A DNA stretch of 64,000 nucleotides from Portunus trituberculatus (taxonomy: Eukaryota; Arthropoda; Malacostraca; Decapoda; Portunidae), in NCBI RefSeq assembly GCF_017591435.1, contig NC_059303.1:823001-887000 (forward strand), in the 5' to 3' direction. Below the pieces are notes generated by a model. It was not told the DNA's origin, did not search any database, and saw only the letters and a list, made by a program, of their open reading frames with translations. Of this stretch, positions 21,436 to 30,301 are shown in pieces (the first letter of the stretch is position 1; each line of letters begins with the position of its first letter). Position numbers and translations under genes: made by a program.

Positions 21436-23757
21436 TTGCCTTTTTTCGCTTTCTTTTCTCCTCCTGTTTCTATGGAGGAAGATTCTAGTGATGTTCCTGT
21501 GTCTCCGGAGCTGTATGTTCCCGTCCTGGAGGGTGTTTTGGCCAGCCATATGGACGCCCCTGCCGGTCCTTCTGCAGTGTTTACGTCTCCTTCGCCACAG
21601 CCCATGAGGCGGATTTGCTCTAGGCCTGACTGTTCCAGGATCTTGGGTAGTGTCCTCCATGATCCTCATTCGGTCTGTATCAAGTGCAGGGAGTTCTGTA
21701 GTCTAGGTAAGAGGTGTGATGAGTGTTCTGGCTGGAGCAAGGATAAGATTCTTACCGCCTACAAGTATCAATGCGGGTTGAGGCGCAAGCGGGAGGCTAA
21801 AGCTAACTTAAAGGGTAAGTCTAAGGGCTCTCTTACCTGGTCTGGTATCAGCAGTGACACGAGCCATATGTCTGGGGATTCTAGCTCTCAGGTCTCCTAT
21901 GCTGGTTCTGTTGGAGGTGTTGTCCTTCAGGCAGGCAGTGTAATTTCTCAGGATGATCTCACTGCTGATGATTCAGCTTCTCAGCAGGGGTCTAAGCCTC
22001 CAGTCTCTATAGATCTTTCCCTGTTTTTGGAATCCTGGCAGGAGCAACTCCTTGCTTCTGTTGACAGCCTGGTGTCTTCACGGTTGGGAGAGTTAAATAA
22101 CCCTGTGTCTTCCCTGGCTACTGACCCACCTCTTTCAGCTCTCCCCTCGTCCTCGGACAGACCTGATGAAGTTCAGTGTCCTGCCCCCCCAGAGTCCTGA
22201 CGCAAAAAGGTGTGTGCAGTCACATCAAGTCAGGGGGCCAGGGGGGGCCATCCGGGGGCTTGAGGTGGCTTCCAAGCATTCTCATCCTCCTAAGGATGAT
22301 GCTAGAAGGATCAAGAAGTCCTGCCCCACCTCAGTGGTGACCGGTGCCCTGGTTCCTTCCCAGGCCCGGTCGGTGGGGACAGGAGAGGTGGACCAGTGCA
22401 CTGCTCCTGGCCCCTCCCCCAAGGCCCACGGTGAGGGCCCAGGCAAGGGTGATGCTCTGCCCCTTCGCCTACCAGGTGGCTTGCCCACGCCCTTTCCACA
22501 GGCTGCCACCTATGTCCTTTCGGCCGCTAGGGGCTCAGAGTTAGCCGACCCCCCTACGTCCTACCAAACCCACTGTCTTATGCCAGAGAGGCGCCAGGAC
22601 CTCCTGTCCCCTCGAGGTGTGCGCTTCCCCTCTGAGGCTGGCGTCTCCACTCCTGGAGACCTCCCCCGGACTGCCCGTCTCCGGGGTAGTGACCTTCTCA
22701 TGGATAGCAGTGATAGACAGGTACTCCATGGTTCCCCCCGGCCTTCTTGTTTGGGGTGGCAGGACTCGGCCTCCTTGTCTCCAGGACCTGCCCCATCCCT
22801 CCACATCCCCGGGGGGCTGGAGGAGGATGAGACCCAGCCCCCATCGGCCTCCATGTACCATCGCATGATGGATTACATCAATTCAGTGTTTGAGGACGCG
22901 AGGGGCCAAAGGCTTGAGCAAGAGGGTCCTCTCGCGCCCGGAGCTGGTGCACCTGAGTCACAGGGAGGGCCGATTCTCCTCGCTAGGGCTCAACCCCTCT
23001 AGTTCTTCAGGGAGCAAGCCAACAATGCTTACCTGAAGGCCAATGACAGGAAGCCGGCTTCTCTTGGTTATCCTTCAGGCAGGTTTGCCAGGATGTACGC
23101 AGTATTGGACCAGGAAGGCTACTGCCGTTAACCAGGACTTGCACCATGCCTTGAACTCGGGTTCCCGTGAGCTGAGGGTTATCCGTGACCAGCAGGAGGT
23201 CGCCAGGATGGAGGGAGTGGTTGGTCGTTCTCTGGACGCACTCAACTACTCTTTTTGGTACTTAGGTGCCCTTGCACCTGTTGGATTTAGAGGGACAGCT
23301 CTTTAAGGCTGTTCGTATGGCCTTGAATGACATCTGCCGTGATTCTACATATGTCAATGCCAATCTTTGGGCCTGGAGAAGGGAGTCCTACATTGCCCAC
23401 CTCAGACCCACCTTCTCTCAGGTGGAGAAGGGCATCCTTAGACAGTCCCCCATCTTTTCTCCTCTCCTCTTTGATGAGGCCAAGCTGCAGGAGGCATTCC
23501 ATTCTTCCAAGAGTAATGCTGCCATGACTCTCCATGAGACTGCTCTCAGGGCCCTGGCTCGTCCACGTCCTGCTCCCTTGGTGGAGCGCGGTTCTCATCT
23601 TCCTGCCCCCTCAGCCTCGAGGCCTCCGGCTGCTCCTCCCTGGCAAATACAAGTTCGCCCTCATCCTGGGAATCCTCGGGTTGGATCTTCCGGACCGCTC
23701 TCTGCCCGCCCTAGTGGGCAGTCAGGAGGACGGAGGGGTAAGCCCTTTCGGAAATGA
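21436..23757 (+). pseudogene. DIRS gag-like ORF, interrupted
   Basis: The first frame (21436-22200) begins near MEEDSSDVPVSPELY and has a Cys/His cluster: CSRPDCSRIL, then HDPHSVCIKCREFC and RCDECSGW, typical of the DIRS structural ORF. After a stop at 22198 the reading shifts frame (22166-23002), then the conserved C-terminal part returns in the original frame at 23266-23757 (ILRQSPIFSPLLFDEAKLQE, ending in a basic GGRRGKPFRK). The middle, proline-rich part is unreliable. The protein would package element RNA. At least one stop and two frame changes disable it. The start could be at 21436 or 21472. Confidence 0.78.
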
Positions 23758-25659
23758 CAGTCTTTCTCACCATGGGGTGGTGGGGGGCTGTCTGGCCCTT
23801 TGCTGGGAAGATTGGCTCAAGATCAGGGCAGAGGAATGGGTCCTCAGCATTCTGCAGGAAGGCTACCAGATCCCTTTCTCTTCCCCTCCACCCCTGACCA
23901 CTCTCTTCGAGGATCGCAGGGGTTATGCCCCAGGATCACCCAAGGATCTCGCCCTAGAGATGGAGCTCCAGCTCTCCGGACAAAAGGGGCTATAGAGGAA
24001 GCGCCTTCCTCCCCAGGTTTCTACAGCCATCTGTTTGTCATTCCAAAGGCCACAGGCGGGTTCCGCCTCATCATCAACCTCTCCCTCTTCAACAAGTACG
24101 TCGTCACCACCAAATTCAGGATGGAGACTGTCCGGACGGTAATGTCGGCCATCCGACAGGACAACTGGATGGTGTCACTGGACCTTCAGGACGCATATCT
24201 TCAGGTGCCCATTCATCCCCACAGCTGTCAGTTCCTGCGCTTTGTGTGGGAGGGGTACCACTTTCAGTTTTGAGTCCTCTGCTTCGGTCTCTCCACTGCT
24301 CCGCGGGTTTTCACTCATTTGATGGCTCCTGTCTCGGCGGAGTTCCATCGTCGGGGCTTCCGCATCCTTCGCTACAGCGACGACTGGTTGGTACTGGCCT
24401 CTTCAGTGGTAGAAGCTCGACACACCACAGCTTGTCTGCTCAGGCTCTGCTCGGACCTGGGCATCCGAGTAAATTGGGAGAAGTCATCCCTGACACCTGC
24501 ACAGGAGAAGACCTTCCTCGGGATGGTGATTCGCTCCCCTCTTTTGAGGGTTTTCCCAACCCAGGGGAGGATTTGAGGCCTCCAGGATCTACTCCGCTCC
24601 TTCCTCAGTTGCCCGTTCCCCCCAGCGGAGCACTGGTTGAGACTTCTGGGGCACATGTCTTCCCTCATACATCTAGTGCTGGGATCCAGGAGGCGGACGC
24701 GTCTCCCGCAGATCCAACTGAACCAGCAATGGGACAAGTGGTCGATGCTAGACGACCATCCGGTCAGCTGGGACAGTGCTTCACGTCAGGACCTGGAATG
24801 GTGGCTGGAGGACGAGAACTTGAGGCAGGGTCAGCCTCTTCAGGTTGCCCTTCCGGACCACCTTCTCTACACAGATGCCCCTACAGTCGGCTGGGGTGTG
24901 TCGCTCCTCCAGGCTTCTGTGAGTGGCCTGTGGAACATCCAGGAACAGACGCTCCATGTGAACGTTTTAGAACTCTGTGCGATCCGCCTCAGCCTCCAGC
25001 ACTTCACGGAGGTGGTGAGGGGCTCAGTTGTCGCTGTCTTCTCGGACAACATCACGGCCCTCGCTTACCTGCACAGGGAGGGGGGTACTCACTCTATCCT
25101 TCTCAACCTCGAGGCATGCCAGGTCCTCGACTGGGCAGAAGCGCATGCAGTGTCGATCTTGCCCCAGTTTGTGAGGGGCTCAGTCAATGTGGTGGCCGAC
25201 TGCCTCAGCCGCCGACACCAATCCCTGTCCACAGAGTGGACCTTACATATGGATGTTTGTCACCTGCTGTGGCGGGTCTGGGGCTACCCGACAGTCGACC
25301 TGTTCGCCACTCGTCTCAATTACCGGATTCCAAACTTTGTGTCCCCCTTTCAGGATCCGGCGGCCATCGCCACAGACGCCTTCCTCTACAATTGGGACAA
25401 CCAGGATCTGTACACCTTTCCACCCTTCCCCCTCATCAGGAGAGTTCTCAACCAGCTCTGGGGTTCCCGGAACACCCTTCTCATCCTCATAGCCCCTTAC
25501 TGGCCTTAGAAGGAATGGTTTCCAGATCTGTTGGCGGTGGAGCCTCCCCGCCGCCTTCCTCTTCGCAAAGATCTATTGAGACAGCCACACATCCACAAGT
25601 TCCACATCGGTCTCCCCGGGCTTCAGCTGACAGGGTGGAGACTATCCAGCGCTTTCTGA
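23534..25659 (+). pseudogene. DIRS reverse transcriptase / RNase H / methyltransferase-like ORF
   Basis: The N-terminal part (frame 2, to 23995) has EEWVLSILQEGYQIPF, then a frameshift near 23950-23985 moves it into frame 1. RT motifs: GFYSHLFVIPKATGGFRLII, MVSLDLQDAYLQVPI, LCFGLSTAPRVF and the active-site box YSDDWLV (24373). RNase H: YTDAPTVGWGVSL, HVNVLELCAI and VFSDNITALAYL (D, E, D present), NVVADCLSR. A block with VDLFATRLN, TDAF, YTFPPFPLI and LILIAPYWP matches the Dam-like methyltransferase region known in DIRS. In-frame stops at 24271, 24574 and 25507 are each explainable by a C-to-T change. It overlaps the YR frame by about 145 bp. Confidence 0.88.
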
Positions 25660-26684
25660 GGCACAGGGGTTTCTCCTCTAAGGTGGCCCAGTTCTTATCT
25701 CACGATAAGAGGCCTTCCTCTGCTTCCAACTATCAGCACAAGTGGAAGGTGTACAGGAATTGGTGCAAAGATCATGGCCACACTGTCTCCAATCCCACGG
25801 TCCAAAAGGTCACAGATTTTCTCGTTCACCTGCGCCAGGATTGCAATCTCTCTACCTCTGCCATTAAGGGTTATAAGGCCATGCTGAATGGAGTCTTTTC
25901 AATCAGGGGCGTGGACCTCAACAATGACCGGGTGTTGAGTGCTATTGTCAAGACATGCTCTTCTCAACCCTGCAGACCTACTAGGAATCTTAGTCCTTCA
26001 TGGAACCTGGATGTAGTTCTTCGCTACCTGTCCAAGGCCCCCTTCGAGCCCCTTCGGCTCTCGTCCTCCAGGGACCTGACCAGGAAGACTCTTTTTCTCC
26101 TGGCATTAACTACAGCGCAGAGGATAGGGGAGATCCAGGCCCTCTCCTCCCGGACTAGCTGGCAAGGACAGGATCTTATGGTCTGCTATCTCCCTGAGTT
26201 CATTGCTAAGACGGATACGGGAGTTCACAGCACGCCCCGGGAATTCCGTATTAAGAGCCTTACTTCCATTCTCGGTTCCATGGATGAGGAGCGCTTTTTG
26301 TGCCCTGTTCGGGCTCTCTGTCACTACTTACGACGGACTGCTTCAGAGACAAGGCCCAGGAATCTGTTTGTTGCAGTTAAACGCCCTTCTCGACCTATGT
26401 TGAAAGTGGCCATCTCATACTTCCTCAGGAATACCATGAAGTCTGCCCATGAGGCTGTTTCTGACTCTGTCTGCCTCGAGGTCAATGCTCGTGCCCATGA
26501 CATCCGTGGCATTGCATCCTCCATGCTCCTCTGGGAAAACTGCTCTGTTCCGACCATCCTGAAGGCAGCACACTGGAGGACTCACTCGGTCTTTGCCGAC
26601 CATTATCTCCGCGATATAGTGCGGAAGGAAGGCGACGTTTTTTCTCTGGGTCTAGTTGTTGCAGCCGGTCACATTGTGGGCTGA
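25515..26684 (+). CDS. DIRS tyrosine recombinase, open reading frame intact
   Basis: The 389-residue frame runs from the ATG at 25515 to TGA at 26684. The N-terminal SAM-like DNA-binding half spans roughly residues 40-150 (VETIQRFLRHRGFSSKVAQF, YQHKWKVYRNWC). The catalytic half has Arg203 (TTAQRIGE), His328-x-x-Arg331 (HDIRG), His353 (AAHWRT) and Tyr364 (DHYLRD), the full R/H-x-x-R/H/Y set. In DIRS elements this enzyme integrates a circular DNA intermediate without duplicating the target, which agrees with the insertion seen here. Unlike gag and RT, this frame has no stop or frameshift. Sequence upstream of 25515 in the same frame is an out-of-frame reading of RT/RNase H. Confidence 0.92.
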   Translation: MVSRSVGGGASPPPSSSQRSIETATHPQVPHRSPRASADRVETIQRFLRHRGFSSKVAQFLSHDKRPSSASNYQHKWKVYRNWCKDHGHTVSNPTVQKVTDFLVHLRQDCNLSTSAIKGYKAMLNGVFSIRGVDLNNDRVLSAIVKTCSSQPCRPTRNLSPSWNLDVVLRYLSKAPFEPLRLSSSRDLTRKTLFLLALTTAQRIGEIQALSSRTSWQGQDLMVCYLPEFIAKTDTGVHSTPREFRIKSLTSILGSMDEERFLCPVRALCHYLRRTASETRPRNLFVAVKRPSRPMLKVAISYFLRNTMKSAHEAVSDSVCLEVNARAHDIRGIASSMLLWENCSVPTILKAAHWRTHSVFADHYLRDIVRKEGDVFSLGLVVAAGHIVG

Positions 26685-27037
26685 CAACTACCACAAGGAC
26701 CTCCTTGCTCTGGGGTAATGCTTCGGCTCCCTCAGGTGAACACCCCAGTGCTCACTTACACTGTTCGTCTTAGTTGATTGGGTCAGTAGCCGGGGTTCTC
26801 TCCTCTGCGTCAGGGTATTGAGCACGGTCCTGGAACACTCATCCCCTGACCCCTAAGGCCTGCTCCCTTTTAGACACATGGGTTAGGAGGACCTCCCAAA
26901 CCCTCAGCCGAGCCCGCTGGCACCCATATGCTGCCCGGCCTCAGCCAAGAGGTTAGTATCTACATATGGACAGTTTGTTTTCACCCTCTACGCCTGGCAC
27001 TTTCTTCTGACTCCTGCCTCCTTCAATGTTGGAGTCT
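26685..27037. other. DIRS 3' non-coding stretch
   Basis: About 350 bp between the recombinase stop and the internal complementary region. It is GC-rich like the rest of the element. I see no reading frame or structure. Confidence 0.6.
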
Positions 27038-27130
27038 GCTATATTTTGTATGAAAAACAGGTGTCTGTGACAGAAATCTAATTTTTAATACTAAAATTAA
27101 TTTCTTCACTTACCTGTTTTTCATACAAAA
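27038..27130. repeat. DIRS internal complementary region
   Basis: It reads ATTTTGTATGAAAAACAGG-TGTCTGTGACAG, which is the reverse complement of the left terminus. It continues AAATCTAATTTTTAATAC...TTCACTTACCTG, the reverse complement of the right terminal extension (27315-27354). This joint mirror of both element ends is the arrangement that in DIRS templates end completion and circle formation. Confidence 0.9.
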
Positions 27131-27169
27131 CTTCACTGCCCTCCCTTCCTCCCCCAGTCAGGTTCTCTT

Positions 27170-27354
27170 CCTTGAGAAATAACTGACGGTTGTCCACACA
27201 GTGTGCTGGTGGCAGCAATGAGCGCCGCGCTGCCAGGCGTAGTGCCAAAGCGGGCGGTTTCTCAGCGAAAAAAGTATGTGGAGCAGTGGAACTGCTATAT
27301 TTTGTATAAAAACAGGTAAGTGAAGAAATTAATTTAAGTATTAAAAATTAGATT
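27170..27354. repeat. DIRS right inverted terminal repeat
   Basis: GAGAAATAACTGACGG, then GCGCTGCCAGGCGTAGTG and GAGCAGTGGAACTGCTATAT, the inverse of the left repeat with scattered differences. It then has a private ~40-bp extension, GTAAGTGAAGAAATTAAT to GATTT, at the outer edge. Confidence 0.92.
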
Positions 27355-29667
27355 TTTCTTCATATGCGGTGACCAGACACATGCTGCATATTCTAACTGG
27401 GGTACATAATATCTTCTTCATCATTCCTTCATCTAGGTAGTGGAACGCAAGGCCAATATTTTGAAGCATGTTATATGTTTTCCAAAAAATCTTGTTAATG
27501 TGTTTCTCCGGTGACAAGGTGTTTTGCACGGTTACTCCTAAGTCTTTCTCCTCATTGGTCTCATTAATTTTCTCATCACCCAGCCTGTAATCCCTGTTTG
27601 GTCTGTATCTACTTCCCATTTTCATAATATGGGTCTTGTCTATATTAAATTCCATCTGCCATTCTTTACTCCACTCATATATTTTATCAAGATCTTCCTG
27701 TAACTTGTTACAATCTTCCACATTCTTTACTCTCCTCATAATTTTAGTATCGTCCGCAAACATGTTCATGTAACTGTCAATTCCTACTGGCATATCATAA
27801 CATAAATCAAAAACATGATAGGACCCAGCACTGACCCTTGTGGAACTCCACTGGTTACCTTCTTCTACTTGGACTTCCTTCCTCTCACCACTATTCTCAT
27901 TTCTCTTCCCATTAAGTAATTTTCCATCCATTTTGCTAGTTTATCATTTACTCCTCCAATCTTCTTTAGTTTCCACATCAGTCTATTGTGTGGTACTTTA
28001 TCAAAGGCCTTTCTCAAGTCCAGGTAGATAGCATCCACCCATCCCTCTCTATGTTGTAGTATGTCAGTCACTCTTGAATAAAAACATAATAAATTGGATA
28101 CACACGATCTTCCTTTTCTGAAACCAAACTGCCTTTCACTCAGAATGTTTTCACTTTCTAGATACTCACTCCACTTAGCTTTAATTACTTCTTCACATAC
28201 CTTGCACAATATACTAGTCAACGATACTGGTCTACAATTTAGCGGTTCCATTCTACTACCATTCTTATATATAGGCACAATGTCAGCTCTTTTCCACTCT
28301 TTCGGGACTAATCCTGTTCGTATGGAGATTTCCACAATATCAAATACGGGGTTCAACAATTGATCCTTACTTTCATTTAGCAACCTCCCAGATATTCCAT
28401 CAGGCCCCATTGATTTATTAATATCCAGATTGCTTATAATTTTCCTTACATCTTCCTTAGTAACCATGATGTCCTGCATTTGCTTTATTTCCATAGGCCT
28501 TCCTCCCATAAAATGCTCATCCTTTGTAAACACTTTACAAAAGTTGTCGTTCAAAATTTCAGCTATATCTCCAGCATCTTCATATACTTCTTCCCGGTTT
28601 TTTACCTTTTCTATTGCCTCCCTTTATTTAGTTTTCCATTTATGAATTTGTAAAACATTTTTGGGTCACTATCACAGTTTTCCACCACCTTCTGTTCGTA
28701 TTCCTTCTGTGCTATTCTCTTTACTTCAACATATCTATTCCTTGCTGTTTTGTAGACTTCCCTTGATAATACATCACTGTTTTTCTTAAGTTTCTTCCAT
28801 GCCTTTTCTTTGTTCTTTTTTGCTTCTTCACAATTTCTATTAAACTACTGTTTATTATTTAAGGTCCTCTTTCTGTGATATGGCACAAACTTTCACAGCA
28901 GAGTTATACAAATCCATAAATTTATCGTATTTCAATTGCATATCCCTTTCCTGGTATACCACGGACCAGTCAATTTCATTAAAGAACTCGCTTATATGGT
29001 TATAATTTGCCTTAGTATAATTTAGTTTTTCCTCCCTGCGTTCCACAATCTTATTCGTGCTTAATTCCGTATCCAGCTCAAAGCTTAGGACATCATGATC
29101 GCTTTTCCCCAAGGGACATTCATGTTCAATTTCCTCTTTTAGAGAGATTTCCCTGGTAAATACCAAATCCAACCTTGCTGCAACATCTTGTCCCCTGCAC
29201 ATTGTTGGTGATCTCACCCACTGTGTTATCAAGTTATTTGTTGCTACCTTTAACAATTCCTCTGCCCACTCACCATCATTCACCACTTCGTAGTCTTCCC
29301 ACACTATTTCTTTGCAATTAAAGTCTCCAACGATCATCAATCTATCCTTTCTGATGAGTTCTTGCTTCATTCTGTCAAGAGTATTTCTCATCACCATTTT
29401 GTACTGTTCATATTCCCAAGCACTGGTTCTGGGTGGTATGTATACTGTTATAATATTAATGTCCCTCTTGCCATCTGTCATAAGCATACTTATCACTTCA
29501 TTTCTCTTACTATAATTCACCTCCTTCACTATCAAATCTTCCTTAGTAAGAACCATTATACCACCACCTCCATTATTTTTTCTATCATTTCTCCATACTT
29601 TGTAGTGTTTTACAACAAACCAGTCTAGCTTTATTTTGGGCCTTAGCTTTGTTTCCACTACACACAA
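27341..29667 (-). pseudogene. LINE-B ORF2 in copy B2 (main part)
   Basis: The endonuclease frame (29667-28855) runs for 270 residues: MCVVETKLRPKIKLDW, NNGGGGIMVLTKED, LMIVGDFNCKEIVWEDYE and LGKSDHDVLSFELD, with GDFN and SDH intact. The RT frame (28554-27865) runs through DINKSMGPDGISGRLL, RPVSLTSILCKVCEEV, FGFRKGRSCVSNLLCFYSRV and YLDLRKAFDKVPHNRL. It then shifts to a frame carrying MFADDTKIMRRVKNVEDC with an intact FADD, where B1 has FADN. Frameshifts near 28860-28620 and 27870 and the DIRS insertion at 27355 disrupt it. The C-terminus is at 20824-21090. Confidence 0.87.
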
Positions 29668-29744
29668 TCCGGTTCGTTATTTCTTAGGTAATCCATATAT
29701 TCTAGCCTCTTAGACAGAAATCCATCTATATTCATGTAAGTCAA
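27355..29744 (-). mobile_element. LINE-B copy B2, 5' part
   Basis: It resumes at TCTTCATATGCGGTGACC exactly where the 20791-21221 half stopped, and continues to GTAAGTCA at about 29742, where it is 5'-truncated near the start of ORF2. There it meets the TG tail of LINE-A fragment A4. Together with 20791-21221 it forms one LINE-B copy of about 2.8 kb. Confidence 0.93.
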
Positions 29745-30228
29745 AGTGTGTGTGTGTGTGTGTATTTACCTAGTTGTATTTACCTAGTAATAGTTTTACA
29801 GGGCCTGGGCTTTATGCTCGTGTGGCCCCGTCTCCATATCTACACTTATCCAATCTTACTTTAAAAGTGTGCACACTCGTTGCAGACACTACTTCTTCAT
29901 CTAAACTGTTCCACGTCTCAATACATCTCTGCGGGAAACTATATTTTTTAATATCTCTCAGACATCTTCCCTTTCTCAGTTTTTTACTATGCGATCTTGT
30001 ACTTCGGGTGTCATATTCTTCTCTTAGGATCAGTTTCTCATTATCCACTTGGTCCATTCCGTTGATCAATTTATAGACTTGTATCAGGTCTCCTCTCTCC
30101 CTTCTTTGTTCCAAGGTTGGTAGATCCATAGCCTTTAGTCTCTCCTCATATGTCATCCCTTCAAGTTCTGGAACCATTCTTGTAGCCATTTTTTGTAGCC
30201 TCTCCAATTTCCTCATGTGTTTCTTTTA
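29745..30228 (-). mobile_element. LINE-A fragment A4 (subfamily II), 3' end
   Basis: TG tail at 29745-29762, two TTTACCTAGT repeats, TTTTACAGGGCC, then 134 codons of the ORF2 C-terminus (29812-30216) ending DGATRA. It is 5'-truncated at about 30228, where the TG tail of A5 starts. Confidence 0.9.
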
Positions 30229-30301
30229 TGTGTGTGTGTGTGTGTGTGTGTGTATTTACCTAGTTGTATTTACCTAGTTGTAGTTTTACAGGGCCTGGGC
30301 T

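Larger units (their letters stand above)
21222..27354 (+). mobile_element. DIRS-type tyrosine-recombinase retrotransposon
   Basis: The 6.13-kb element has inverted terminal repeats, an internal complementary region, a gag-like ORF with Cys/His clusters, RT/RNase H with a DIRS-type methyltransferase-like block, and a C-terminal tyrosine recombinase. The order gag, RT-RH-MT, YR is the one known from animal DIRS elements. It interrupts LINE-B copy B2 with no target-site duplication. It is much more GC-rich than its surroundings. Gag and RT carry frameshifts and stops, so the copy is not autonomous. Confidence 0.93.

Noticed and set aside
22282..23598. Several minus-strand open frames over the DIRS gag region
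   Set aside because: They are GC-rich shadow frames opposite gag, with no recognisable domain.
24246..25514. N-terminal 420 codons of the long open frame ending at 26684
   Set aside because: This part overlaps RT/RNase H in another frame and shows no domain; the recombinase is better started at 25515.
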